Positions 36,359 through 45,327 of a stretch of 64,000 nt of DNA are shown here, in pieces. Position 1 is the stretch's first letter, and the number at the start of each line of letters is the position of its first letter. Origin of the DNA: Bryobacterales bacterium (lineage in GTDB: Bacteria > Acidobacteriota > Terriglobia > Bryobacterales > Bryobacteraceae); NCBI GenBank assembly GCA_003166865.1, contig PMUP01000041.1:19503-83502 (forward strand), in the 5' to 3' direction. Below the pieces are notes generated by a model that was given only the letters and a program-made list of their open reading frames with translations, did not search any database and was not told the origin of the DNA. The translations under genes were made by a program, and so were the position numbers.

Positions 36359-37101
36359 CGCGAGCGCTTCTGTTTCTACTTGTGCCGGTGCTGGGCTGGT
36401 CGCAAAGCTTGGGCGAGAAAGTGTTCGCCCAATCCTGCGGGACTGGGTACTGTCACGGCGCGCGGGGTACGCCTGCGGGTGCGCCACGATTGGCTGGCCG
36501 AGGCTTCGATCAGAGCTACATCACGAGCACCATCATGCGCGGGTTGCCGGGTACTGCGATGCCGGCGTTTGGGGCAACGTTGTCGCGCGCCGATTTGATT
36601 GCCGTGGTCGCGTACGTCGCGAGCTTGAACGGCATCGCCAATCCATCGATTGACCTTGGGCCGGGACCGGGCGCCGCTGGACCTGCGGAGCCGGCGCTTT
36701 CCGCGGAAGCCGAGCGAGGCCGCGCGCTGTTCTTCGACGCGGTGCGCGGATTCGGGCGTTGCTCGACGTGTCACGAGGTGAATGGGATCGGGATTCCGGT
36801 GACGACGCTCATCGAGAAAATTCCTACCGACGCCGCGGCGCTGCGCGCGCTTGCGACGCCTGCGATCCGGACTGCCACCGTCGCGGGCGAGGCCATGCCC
36901 GCGTTGATCGTGAGCCAAGGCAAGACACGCGCGCTGTTTTACGATTTGACGTCCGTGCCGCCGGTGTTGCGAACCGTGGATCCGGATGCGTTGAAAGTCT
37001 CCGAAGGCAGTGCGTGGCGTCACGCATCCGTGACCGGCGCCTACAACGACGCCGAGTTAGCTTCGATACTCGCGTACCTGCGGGAAGCGATCAAGCCGTA
37101 G
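36355..37101 (+). CDS. Di-haem cytochrome c with a CX4CH first motif
   Basis: The 248-residue product has a signal peptide (TRALLFLLVPVLGWSQ) and two haem sites. The first is CGTGYCH, four residues between the cysteines (CX4CH) instead of the usual two; the second is the normal CSTCH. Axial methionines could be those in GTAMPAFG and GEAMPALI. The ATG overlaps the stop of the PQQ dehydrogenase gene, so the products are co-translated and the cytochrome very probably takes electrons from that enzyme. CX4CH is rare but, as far as I recall, recurs in acidobacterial homologues. Confidence 0.92.
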   Translation: MTRALLFLLVPVLGWSQSLGEKVFAQSCGTGYCHGARGTPAGAPRLAGRGFDQSYITSTIMRGLPGTAMPAFGATLSRADLIAVVAYVASLNGIANPSIDLGPGPGAAGPAEPALSAEAERGRALFFDAVRGFGRCSTCHEVNGIGIPVTTLIEKIPTDAAALRALATPAIRTATVAGEAMPALIVSQGKTRALFYDLTSVPPVLRTVDPDALKVSEGSAWRHASVTGAYNDAELASILAYLREAIKP

Positions 37102-37110
37102 AATGTATGC

Positions 37111-37659
37111 ATGGCGCTACGGTTCACCACATCCTACGTGGAGGATTCGACCGCGATCTTCCGGTACTACAAAAAGCTTGCCGAGCGTGCGATCGAACAG
37201 GTGAGCGACGATCAGCTCTTCGCCGTGCTGGATGACGAGATGAATTCGATCGCGGTTATCGTGAAGCACATGTCCGGCAACATGCGCTCGCGCTGGACTG
37301 ATTTTCTGACCAGCGACGGAGAGAAGCCGGGCCGCGACCGTGACGAGGAGTTTTCCAGTCCACCCCCTGCTCGCGAAGAGCTGCTCCAAATCTGGGAGGA
37401 TGGCTGGCAGCGCCTGCTCGGGACGATGGAGTCTCTCTCGGACCCCGATCTCGGCCGCACCATCACGATTCGCGGCGAAGCGCACTCGGTGATGCAAGCC
37501 ATCAACCGGCAGGTTGCGCATTACTCCTACCATTGCGGTCAGATCGTATTTCTGGCGAAGCATTTTTGCCACGACCGATGGAACACGCTGAGCGTGCCGC
37601 GCGGCGCATCCAGCGAATTCAACCGCCGCGTTCGCGCGGGCGAATCGAGCCAGCGCTGA
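37111..37659 (+). CDS. DUF1572 / DinB-like protein
   Basis: The 182-residue protein is a four-helix DinB-like protein of the DUF1572 type. Metal-ligand histidines are visible in VIVKHMSGNMRSRW and in QVAHYSYHCGQIVFLAKH. The family holds thiol-S-transferase-like enzymes and many uncharacterised members. The start ATG at 37111 is 9 bases after the cytochrome stop. It is likely the last gene of the PQQ dehydrogenase run, though a functional link is not evident. It converges on carB. Confidence 0.88.
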   Translation: MALRFTTSYVEDSTAIFRYYKKLAERAIEQVSDDQLFAVLDDEMNSIAVIVKHMSGNMRSRWTDFLTSDGEKPGRDRDEEFSSPPPAREELLQIWEDGWQRLLGTMESLSDPDLGRTITIRGEAHSVMQAINRQVAHYSYHCGQIVFLAKHFCHDRWNTLSVPRGASSEFNRRVRAGESSQR

Positions 37660-37681
37660 TTTCGAAAACTGCGAACTAAGG

Positions 37682-40600
37682 CTACGAAGTGGTCGCCACG
37701 CCAGCCGGTTTGTGGATTTCCTGGAGGCTCCAGACGCGGATGGGATCGCGCTTGCGCGAGACAATGGCCTGAGCGGCGGCCTTGGCTCCGCTGAGCGTGG
37801 TGATGCATGGAATGCGGTACGCAACCGCAGTGCGGCGGATGTCGCGCTCGTCCTTGAACGTGTGGCCGCCCGTGGTGGTGTAGATCACCAGCTTCAAAGA
37901 GCCAGCCTTCATGATGTCGACGGCGTTCGGCCGTCCCTCGTTCACTTTGAAAACTGTTTTCACTTGGAGCCCCGCGGCTTTTAGGACGGCTGCCGTTCCG
38001 CGCGTGGCCGCGAGCTGAAATCCATATTCGGCGAATTTGGCCGCGACTTCCACCGCGGCTGCTTTATCGCGATCGTTCACGCTGATGAACACCGTGCCAC
38101 TGTCCGGAAGCGGAGTGCCGGCGCTCAACTGGGCCTTGCCGAACGCTTCGCCGAAGTTTTCGCCCACGCCCATCACTTCGCCGGTGGAGCGCATCTCAGG
38201 ACCCAGCGCGGGATCGACGCCGGGGAACTTGCCGAACGGGAAGACGGGCGATTTCACGAAGCACTGCGGTACGGGAAGAACGCCGGATGTGCGGCCCCCA
38301 GTCAGGTGCTCGAAGTCGCGGAGTCTCTTGCCGAGCATCAAGCCGACCGCCAGTTTCGGTAGCGGTACGCCAGTGGCCTTGCTGACGTAGGGAACGGTGC
38401 GCGAGGCGCGTGGATTGACTTCCAGCACATACACCATGCCGTCTTTGATCGCGTACTGCACGTTCATCAGACCGATCACGTGCAGCGCGCGCGCCAACCG
38501 CTCGGTGTACTCCTGAATGGTCTGAAGCACGGCTTCGGAAAGCCCCTGCGGCGGAAGAACGCAGGAGCTATCGCCCGAGTGCACGCCGGCTTCCTCAATG
38601 TGCTCCATGATGCCCGCGATCAGCACGCCGCCATCTTGATCGGCGAGAGCATCCACGTCGACTTCGGTGGCGTCCTCCAGGAAGCGGTCAATAAGCACGG
38701 GCCGCTCCTGCGAGAAGACCACGGCCTCGTGCATGTAGCGTTTGACCATCTCTTCGTCGTAGGCGATCACCATGGCGCGTCCGCCCAGCACATAACTCGG
38801 CCGGACCAGCACCGGATAGCCCAGCCGTCGAGCCACCGCGCAGGCTTCTTCCGCGCTAGTGGCCGTGCCGTTTTCAGGCGACGGAATGCCGAGATCGTCG
38901 AGCAGTTTGCCGAACAGCTTGCGATCTTCCGCGCGGTCGATATCGGCCGGATCGGTGCCGATAATCGCAACGCCCGCGCCTTTGAGGGCGAGCTGGAGCG
39001 GCAGGGCGAGGTTCAGCGGAGTTTGCCCGCCGAATTGAACGATTATGCCATCGGGCTTCTCGACGTCGCAAATGTTGAGCACTTCCTCGAGCGTGAGGGG
39101 CTCGAAGTACAGCCGGTCGCTGGTGTCATAGTCGGTGGATACGGTCTCAGGATTGCAATTGACCATGATCGACTCATGGTCGAACTCCGCCAACGCGTAC
39201 GCCGCGTGGCAGCAGCAATAGTCGAATTCGATGCCCTGGCCGATGCGGTTGGGGCCGCTGCCGAGAATCATGACTTTCTTGCGATCGCCCGGGTCGGATT
39301 CATTTTCCGATTCGTAGCTCGAATAGAGATAGGGCGTAAAGCTCTCGAATTCGGCCGCGCAAGTATCCACGCGATTGAACACTGCGGTGATGCCGAGCTC
39401 CTTGCGGCGCGCGCGCACCGCGTTCGCATCAGTACTGAACAACTGGCCCAGGCGTGCGTCGGACAGCCCGTCGCGCTTGGCTCCGAGAATCCGCTCCCGA
39501 GAAAGCGAGCCCAAGCTTTGCCCGGACAGACCGTGCTCGAGATCCGCCAACTCGCGAAGTTGCTTCAAAAACCACGGATCAATAGAGGTGATCTCGTGAA
39601 TCTGCTCCACGGTCCAGCCTTGTTCGAGAGCGAAGCGGATATAGCCCAAACGCTCGGGGTTCGGCGTGATCAGGCGCTGCCGGATGAGCGCCCGATCGTA
39701 GCTCTCGGAAGTGACCGACTTGCCCGTCTCCAGGCTTCGGATTCCCTTGCACAGCGCCTGTTTGAAGGTGCGGCCGATGGCCATCACTTCGCCCACCGAT
39801 TTCATTTGCGTTCCGAGAACCGGTTCCGCCCCGGGGAATTTCTCGAATTGCCAGCGCGGAATCTTGACCACGACATAGTCGAGAGTCGGCTCGAAGCAAG
39901 CGGGTGTTTCTTTCGTGATGTCGTTCCTGATCTCGTCCAAGCGATAGCCGACCGCCAGTTTCGCCGCGATCTTGGCGATGGGAAACCCAGTGGCTTTGGA
40001 GGCCAGCGCGGAGCTGCGCGAGACGCGCGGGTTCATCTCCACGATGACCATGCGGCCGTTTTCCGGGTTGATCGCGAACTGCACATTCGATCCGCCCGTG
40101 TCCACGCCGATTTCACGAAGGCAACGCAGTGAGGCATCGCGCATCATCTGGTACTCGCGATCGGTGAGTGTTTGCGCCGGCGCGACGGTAATGGAGTCGC
40201 CCGTATGGACGCCCATTGGATCGAAGTTTTCGATGGAACATACAATGATGGCGTTGTCAGCCAAGTCGCGCATCACTTCCAGCTCGAATTCCTTCCAACC
40301 GAGCACGCTCTCTTCGATCAGCACCTCGTGCACCGGAGAGAGATCCAGGCCGCGCTCCAGAATCTCGGCGAGATCTTCGCGATTGTAAGCGATGCCGCCG
40401 CCCGAGCCACCCATCGTGAAGCTGGGCCGCAGAATCACGGGATAGCCGCCCGGAACACGCTCTGCGAAGGCCAGTCCGTCCTCGACGTTGTTCACCAGTT
40501 GCGATTGCGGCGTCTCCAGGCCGATCTTCCGCATCGCATCCTTGAACAGCAAGCGATCCTCGGCTTTCTTGATGGATTCGATCTTGGCCCCGATAAGCTC

Positions 40601-40939
40601 CACGCCGTACTTGTCGAGCACTCCGGCTTCAGCCAGGTCAACGGACAAGTTGAGACCGGTCTGACCGCCGACCGTGGAGAGCAACGCATCGGGGCGTTCG
40701 CGCCGGATCACTTCCTCGGCATAAGCAACGCTGAGCGGCTCGACATACGTACGGTCGGCCAGGTCGGGATCGGTCATGATGGTGGCCGGATTCGAGTTGA
40801 TCAGCACTACTTCATAGCCGTCGGACTTGAGGGCCTTGCAGGCCTGCGCGCCGGAATAATCGAATTCACAGGCCTGTCCAATGATGATTGGTCCCGAGCC
40901 CACGATCAGGATGCAATGAAGATCGTTGCGTCGAGGCAT
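37682..40939 (-). CDS. carB: Carbamoyl-phosphate synthase large subunit
   Basis: The 1085-residue protein makes carbamoyl phosphate from bicarbonate, ammonia and two ATP for arginine and pyrimidines. It has the two homologous halves with ATP-grasp folds: [23 protein letters not shown] at the start and the matching [24 protein letters not shown] near residue 555. The first ATP-grasp glycine loop is [14 protein letters not shown]. The C-terminal 130 residues are the methylglyoxal-synthase-like regulatory domain ([33 protein letters not shown]-like). It starts 2 bases after carA. Length is normal. Confidence 0.97.
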   Translation of the reverse strand: MPRRNDLHCILIVGSGPIIIGQACEFDYSGAQACKALKSDGYEVVLINSNPATIMTDPDLADRTYVEPLSVAYAEEVIRRERPDALLSTVGGQTGLNLSVDLAEAGVLDKYGVELIGAKIESIKKAEDRLLFKDAMRKIGLETPQSQLVNNVEDGLAFAERVPGGYPVILRPSFTMGGSGGGIAYNREDLAEILERGLDLSPVHEVLIEESVLGWKEFELEVMRDLADNAIIVCSIENFDPMGVHTGDSITVAPAQTLTDREYQMMRDASLRCLREIGVDTGGSNVQFAINPENGRMVIVEMNPRVSRSSALASKATGFPIAKIAAKLAVGYRLDEIRNDITKETPACFEPTLDYVVVKIPRWQFEKFPGAEPVLGTQMKSVGEVMAIGRTFKQALCKGIRSLETGKSVTSESYDRALIRQRLITPNPERLGYIRFALEQGWTVEQIHEITSIDPWFLKQLRELADLEHGLSGQSLGSLSRERILGAKRDGLSDARLGQLFSTDANAVRARRKELGITAVFNRVDTCAAEFESFTPYLYSSYESENESDPGDRKKVMILGSGPNRIGQGIEFDYCCCHAAYALAEFDHESIMVNCNPETVSTDYDTSDRLYFEPLTLEEVLNICDVEKPDGIIVQFGGQTPLNLALPLQLALKGAGVAIIGTDPADIDRAEDRKLFGKLLDDLGIPSPENGTATSAEEACAVARRLGYPVLVRPSYVLGGRAMVIAYDEEMVKRYMHEAVVFSQERPVLIDRFLEDATEVDVDALADQDGGVLIAGIMEHIEEAGVHSGDSSCVLPPQGLSEAVLQTIQEYTERLARALHVIGLMNVQYAIKDGMVYVLEVNPRASRTVPYVSKATGVPLPKLAVGLMLGKRLRDFEHLTGGRTSGVLPVPQCFVKSPVFPFGKFPGVDPALGPEMRSTGEVMGVGENFGEAFGKAQLSAGTPLPDSGTVFISVNDRDKAAAVEVAAKFAEYGFQLAATRGTAAVLKAAGLQVKTVFKVNEGRPNAVDIMKAGSLKLVIYTTTGGHTFKDERDIRRTAVAYRIPCITTLSGAKAAAQAIVSRKRDPIRVWSLQEIHKPAGVATTS

Positions 40940-40941
40940 GG

Positions 40942-42075
40942 CTACCGGACCCCGTAATCCTTGATCAGTGTCATGAAATCATCAAACAGATAATGTGAAT
41001 CGTGTGGACCGGGCGCCGCCTCGGGATGGTATTGCACGCAAAACACCGGTTCGTTGCGATGGCGGAAGCCCTCCAGCGTTTGGTCGTTCAGATTGACGTG
41101 AGTGAGATCCACTTCGTTCATGTTGAGAGAATCGGGATCCACCGCGAATCCGTGATTGTGGGATGTGATCTCCACCTTCTGAGTTACCTGGTTCAACACC
41201 GGATGGTTCGCTCCGCGGTGTCCGAACTTGAGCTTGTAGGTCTTGCCGCCGAGCGCGAGGCCAAGAATCTGGTGGCCCAGGCAGATGCCGAAGATGGGCT
41301 TCTTGCCGATCAGTTTTCGCACTTGGGCCGCCTGGAACGCCAGGGGCTCGGGATCGCCGGGGCCATTCGATAGAAACACGCCATCCGGATTGAGCGCCAG
41401 CACGTCTTCGGCCGATGTGCCCGCCGGGACTACCGTCACGCGCGCGCCCACGTGAACCAGGCGGCGCAAGATATTGCGCTTGATCCCGTAATCAAACGCG
41501 ACCACGTGGCAAAACTGCTCGGCTGGTTTCGCGAGCGGGTCGGAAGGGGAGCAGGCCGTCACCGGCTGGTCCCACGAGTAGCTGGAAGAAGTGGAGACGC
41601 GCGTCGCCAGGTCGAGGCCCGCCATGGACGGAGCGTTTCTTGCGCGTGCGACCAGTTCGTCCCGGCTTCCTTTACCCACCGAAAGCACACCCCGCATCAC
41701 GCCGCGCGTTCGCAGGTGGCGCACCAGCGCGCGCGTGTCAATCTCCGCAGCTACCGGGATTCCGCTGCCGGCGAGAAACTGTTCGGCGTTTTCCTCCGAT
41801 CGCCAGTTGCTAGCCAGACGCGAGAATTCACGAACCACCAACCCTTCGATATACGGACGCGACGCTTCTTGATCGTACGCGTTGGCGCCATAATTCCCGA
41901 TCTGTGGATTCGTCAAAACGACGATTTGGCCCGCGTAGGACGGGTCCGTGAAAATCTCCTGATAGCCCGTGATGGCGGTGTTGAACACCACTTCGCCCAG
42001 GCTGTCTTTCGGCGCACCAAAACTCTTGCCCTCGAAGACCGTCCCGTCTTCCAGGGCGAGGATTGCAGCATTCAA
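40942..42075 (-). CDS. carA: Carbamoyl-phosphate synthase small subunit
   Basis: The 377-residue subunit hydrolyses glutamine and passes ammonia to CarB. The glutaminase triad is visible as Cys in [16 protein letters not shown], His in [13 protein letters not shown] and its following Glu. The N-terminal domain starts [20 protein letters not shown] chose TTG at 42075 because GGAGG lies about 10 bases upstream; a GTG at 42114 gives a longer form with an unlikely proline-rich start. The carAB operon diverges from the wzm gene. Confidence 0.96.
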   Translation of the reverse strand: MNAAILALEDGTVFEGKSFGAPKDSLGEVVFNTAITGYQEIFTDPSYAGQIVVLTNPQIGNYGANAYDQEASRPYIEGLVVREFSRLASNWRSEENAEQFLAGSGIPVAAEIDTRALVRHLRTRGVMRGVLSVGKGSRDELVARARNAPSMAGLDLATRVSTSSSYSWDQPVTACSPSDPLAKPAEQFCHVVAFDYGIKRNILRRLVHVGARVTVVPAGTSAEDVLALNPDGVFLSNGPGDPEPLAFQAAQVRKLIGKKPIFGICLGHQILGLALGGKTYKLKFGHRGANHPVLNQVTQKVEITSHNHGFAVDPDSLNMNEVDLTHVNLNDQTLEGFRHRNEPVFCVQYHPEAAPGPHDSHYLFDDFMTLIKDYGVR

Positions 42076-42163
42076 TTCGGATTGTCCTCCAGTGTTCTCG
42101 GGAAGGGGTGCCACTCATATTGAAGCATGTTGGGACGCGAGGTTCAATAGGCGAGCGTCGGCG

Positions 42164-42175
42164 TATAATTGACCT
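42164..42175 (+). promoter_or_regulatory. -10 element placing the start of wzm at the transcript end
   Basis: TATAAT at 42164-42169 ends six bases before the GTG at 42176. Transcription from it would begin at or near the start codon, giving a leaderless message. No good -35 is seen at 17 bases. No Shine-Dalgarno site precedes the GTG. Confidence 0.45.
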
Positions 42176-42940
42176 GTGTGGAATGGCGATTATCTCTTCT
42201 TAATCCGCAACCTGGTGGAGAAGGACTTCAAAGTCCGCTATCGGAACATGTCGCTGGGCGTCCTTTGGTCGCTGTTGAACCCCTTGATCATGATGGCGCT
42301 GCTCACGTTCATCTTCACCAAGATCTTTGCCCGGCCCAACGACAGGAATTTTCCGCTGTTTGTTTTGTGCGGCCTGGTTCCGTTCAACTTTTTCACGGTG
42401 GCCTGGATCACGGGCACGACATCGGTGTTGGATAACGCGTCGCTCATCAAGAAAGTTCCAGTGCCGCGGCAGGTGTTCCCGATCGCGAGCGTCCTGTCAA
42501 ATTGCCTGCATCTGCTCATACAGATCGCGCTACTGCTCGGCATCGTCTTGGTGTTCGGAAGCGGCGTAAACGTCCACTGGCTGTGGCTGCCGCTGATCTG
42601 GGGGCTGGAGATTCTGTTCGTGATGGGATTGGCTTTCGCCTTTTCGGCCGTGAACGTTTACGTGCGGGACACGCGCTACGTGGTTGAGTCGACCAATACC
42701 ATGCTGTTCTGGCTGGTGCCTATCTTCTATTCATTCGCGCTCATTCCTGTCCGGTTCCGGGGCCTGTATCAATTCAATCCAGTGGCCGCATTGGTCCTGA
42801 TGATGCGCAACGTCTTGCTCGAAGGCCATGCACCGCTCGGTTCCACGTTGATTCGTCTGGCGATCGTGTCGGTTGCCATGTTCGGGGCGGGCATATTTAT
42901 TTTCGGGAAGTTGAAGGATGGCTTCTATTCGCGCTTGTAG
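42176..42940 (+). CDS. wzm: ABC-2 type polysaccharide export permease
   Basis: The 254-residue protein has about six membrane spans and the ABC-2 permease pattern: [43 protein letters not shown] at the start, [64 protein letters not shown]. This matches Wzm/TagG exporters of O-antigen or teichoic-type polymers. The ATPase partner follows 6 bases later. The start is GTG without a leader. Confidence 0.93.
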   Translation: MWNGDYLFLIRNLVEKDFKVRYRNMSLGVLWSLLNPLIMMALLTFIFTKIFARPNDRNFPLFVLCGLVPFNFFTVAWITGTTSVLDNASLIKKVPVPRQVFPIASVLSNCLHLLIQIALLLGIVLVFGSGVNVHWLWLPLIWGLEILFVMGLAFAFSAVNVYVRDTRYVVESTNTMLFWLVPIFYSFALIPVRFRGLYQFNPVAALVLMMRNVLLEGHAPLGSTLIRLAIVSVAMFGAGIFIFGKLKDGFYSRL

Positions 42941-42946
42941 GCCGGC

Positions 42947-43687
42947 ATGCCGCTGATTGAATTTCAGAACGTTTCCAAGTGGTTTCCCCACAGCACGGGA
43001 CGCCAGTTACTGCGCACGCATATCGCACGATGGTTTGGCGGAGGACACAACGAGCCCTTCTGCGCCTTGCGGGATGTGTCTTTCAGTCTGGAGGAAGGCG
43101 AGAGCCTGGCGATCATCGGTTCCAACGGAGCCGGCAAGAGCACGCTTCTGAGCCTGGCGGCCGGTCTGACCTTGCCGGACCAAGGCGCGGTGCGGGTGAA
43201 CGGCCGGATCGCGGCGCTGCTCGAATTGGGCTCCGGATTTCATCCGGATTTGACCGGCGCCGAGAATCTGGTTCTCAACGCCGCGCTGCTCGGGCTCTCC
43301 AGGCGCAAGACCAACCAGCTTTTCGACCGCATCGTGGAGTTTTCCGGCATCGGCGAATTCATCGGCGATCCGCTGCGGACCTACTCGAGCGGCATGATCA
43401 TGCGGCTGGCTTTCTCGGTCGCGATTCAATGCGAGCCGGATATTCTGCTCATCGACGAGGTTCTGGGCGTCGGCGACGCCAGCTTCCAGGAGAAAAGCAA
43501 GGAGGCTCTAGTATCGTTCCGCCGGGCCGGCAAATCGCTGCTGTTCGTATCGCACTCGCCCGCCTCAGTTCGGGAAATGTGCGACCGCGCGCTGTGGATC
43601 GATCATGGTTCCGTGATGATGGATGGCTCTGTCAAGGCGGTTCTCGAAGCCTACCAGGGGCGCGCCGTGGCGAAGCAGGGGCTCTGA
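42947..43687 (+). CDS. wzt: ABC transporter ATP-binding protein for polysaccharide export
   Basis: The 246-residue ATPase has Walker A GSNGAGKST, the Q-loop region around LLELGSGFHPDLTGAENL (typical of Wzt/TagH), the signature YSSGMIMRLAFSVAI, Walker B ILLIDEVLGVGD and the switch His in LFVSHSPASV. It lacks the C-terminal carbohydrate-binding domain found in some Wzt proteins, so it would need an end-capping signal elsewhere or none. It pairs with the preceding permease. A broken YfhO-like gene follows. Confidence 0.94.
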   Translation: MPLIEFQNVSKWFPHSTGRQLLRTHIARWFGGGHNEPFCALRDVSFSLEEGESLAIIGSNGAGKSTLLSLAAGLTLPDQGAVRVNGRIAALLELGSGFHPDLTGAENLVLNAALLGLSRRKTNQLFDRIVEFSGIGEFIGDPLRTYSSGMIMRLAFSVAIQCEPDILLIDEVLGVGDASFQEKSKEALVSFRRAGKSLLFVSHSPASVREMCDRALWIDHGSVMMDGSVKAVLEAYQGRAVAKQGL

Positions 43688-43708
43688 CCGCGATAGGCCG
43701 GAGGCGAA

Positions 43709-44186
43709 GTGGGTAAACGAACCAAAAGCATTTCGGTAAAGACCGCCACGATCCAAAAGGCGCTGCTCGCTACCTTGGATCCGGCGCGTCAGGCTTTTGT
43801 TCCGGCCGGGATCGATGCGATGGCGCAGGACGCAAACGGCATCGCGGACGTGCGCGAATTCACGCCAGGCCACTACCGTATCCACTACACGTGCGCTACG
43901 CCGAGTCTGTTTGCGTGTCAGCAACGCCTACTTCCCTGGGTGGACGGCACATGGTTGGACCGCAAATGGAAGGACCGCGAAATCGGGCGCCCAGAATTTG
44001 CCCGTGCTGCCGGTGGACTACGCGCTGATACGCGTAGCCGTGCCAGCCGGACAGGGTGATTTGGTGCTGGATTACCATTCCACTTATTTCGTGCCCGCCG
44101 CGTGGGCGACACTGGTGGCGCTGCTGGCGTGCATCGGCCTGCTGGTCTTTGGCGTTAGCTCACGAGCCGGAAATCTTTGCGCTTAG
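43709..44186 (+). pseudogene. Frameshifted C-terminal remnant of a YfhO-like membrane protein
   Basis: A GTG at 43709 lies just after GGAGG. The first part reads KSISVKTATIQKALLATLDPARQAFVPAG ... VREFTPGHYRIHY. Removing one G near 43910 joins SLF to RVSNAYFPGWTA, and the frame then continues NLPVLPVDYALIRVAVPAGQGDLVLDYHS into a single membrane span (AAWATLVALLACIGLLVFGV) and a stop at 44186. This whole stretch matches only the last 150 residues of YfhO-type membrane proteins, such as the complete one at 54.5 kb, so the first 500 or more residues are gone. The 3' end overlaps the ubiX gene by 27 bases on the other strand. Confidence 0.75.
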
Positions 44187-44771
44187 TGGTAGCGGCAGCT
44201 CGCTACCCCAGCGCTCCGCCAGATCCGTGTGAATGCCGAACTGATCCAGCACGCGCATGACGATGTGATCCACCAGCTCTTCGATCGACCGCGGGTGATT
44301 GTAAAACGCCGGCACCGGTGGAAGAATCACCGCGCCCATGCGCGAGAGCTTCAACATGTTCTCCAGGTGGATGTCGTTCAGCGGCGTTTCGCGCACCACC
44401 AACACCAGCTTGCGGCGCTCCTTGAGAACCACATCCGCGGCCCGGTGCACTAAGTGCTCGCCTTGGCCGCTGGCGATCGCTCCCAGAGTCCGCACGCTGC
44501 ACGGCGCGACCACCATGCCTGCCGTCAGGAACGAACCGCTCGACACAGCCGCGCCCTGATCGCTCGCTGCATAAGAATACGACGCCATTTGCCGCACCCG
44601 ATCGAGGGTGTACGAAGTTTCTTGCGCCAGCGTGTGAGCGCCCCATTTGCTGACGATCAAGTGCGTTTCCACGCTGGATCCCTGCAAAGCTTCCAGCAGC
44701 CGGATCCCGAAAATTGCCCCAGTGGCGCCGGTGATGCCGACCACTAAGCGTTGAGGATGGCTTTCGGTCAT
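44160..44771 (-). CDS. ubiX: UbiX family flavin prenyltransferase
   Basis: The 203-residue protein makes prenylated FMN, the cofactor of UbiD decarboxylases. It has the flavin-binding start RLVVGITGATGAIFGIRLLEAL, SSGSFLTAGMVVAPCSVRTLGAIASG, and LVLVVRETPLNDIHLENMLKLSRMGAVILPPVPAFYNHP. The ATG at 44771 is chosen over an earlier in-frame start because it fits the family. No ubiD gene is in the window. Confidence 0.95.
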   Translation of the reverse strand: MTESHPQRLVVGITGATGAIFGIRLLEALQGSSVETHLIVSKWGAHTLAQETSYTLDRVRQMASYSYAASDQGAAVSSGSFLTAGMVVAPCSVRTLGAIASGQGEHLVHRAADVVLKERRKLVLVVRETPLNDIHLENMLKLSRMGAVILPPVPAFYNHPRSIEELVDHIVMRVLDQFGIHTDLAERWGSELPLPLSAKISGS

Positions 44772-44845
44772 TCGAAATGCGCTCGAATCCGATCGTATCA
44801 GGGCCACGCTGTCCTATACAAATGGCCGCCCGTACAAATCGCCGG

Positions 44846-45163
44846 CTACTCGGCCGCCTGTTTTTCTGGAGTCCACCGCAGACCGGCGGTAAATTCAGCG
44901 CCCACCGCATACTTCGATGCGGCCGTGCGGACACAATAGCGGACCGAAGCGTTTCCCAGCAGTCCCAGTTGGGCTGCACGTAGCATCACGTAGGTGTGCA
45001 GGGGCGGCGCCTCTGGCATCTGCAACCGTATGCCGGACTCGGAAATGTCGATGGCTCGTGCAATGGCAAATTTGTGGTCGCCGCGAGCATCATGCCAAGT
45101 CACGGTGACCTTGTGCTCACACGGCCGCCGATCCTGGCGGCGCAGATCGTGCCGGGTTCCCAT
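44846..45163 (-). CDS. PilZ-domain protein, probable c-di-GMP receptor
   Basis: The 105-residue protein is a single PilZ domain. The c-di-GMP motifs are present: an arginine cluster RRQDRR near the start, and DISESGIRLQMPE, the D/NxSxxG motif. YAVGAEFTAGLRW closes the barrel. It would couple c-di-GMP to motility, exopolysaccharide or another envelope process. GGGGAT lies before the ATG. The preceding 165 bases on this strand hold no gene. Confidence 0.88.
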   Translation of the reverse strand: MGTRHDLRRQDRRPCEHKVTVTWHDARGDHKFAIARAIDISESGIRLQMPEAPPLHTYVMLRAAQLGLLGNASVRYCVRTAASKYAVGAEFTAGLRWTPEKQAAE

Positions 45164-45327
45164 AATTCGATCCCCACTACAACCTTAGGCCCGAATCAGG
45201 TATTCACCATAGAACATTGGTTCCATGACCGGGCCGCCTATCGTACTACGAACACAGCCGATCAAATCGCCGGCAATCGATTGCGGCGCAGACGCTTACA
45301 GTGCGATGGAACCGCAGCGTTTCGGGC

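Noticed and set aside
38480-40132. Long + strand open frame inside carB
   Set aside because: Shadow of a highly conserved gene; composition typical of antisense frames in GC-rich DNA.
45164-45327. Thirteen-codon leader peptide before the PilZ gene
   Set aside because: Starts MEPMFYGEY without a ribosome site or an attenuator-like hairpin; too weak.
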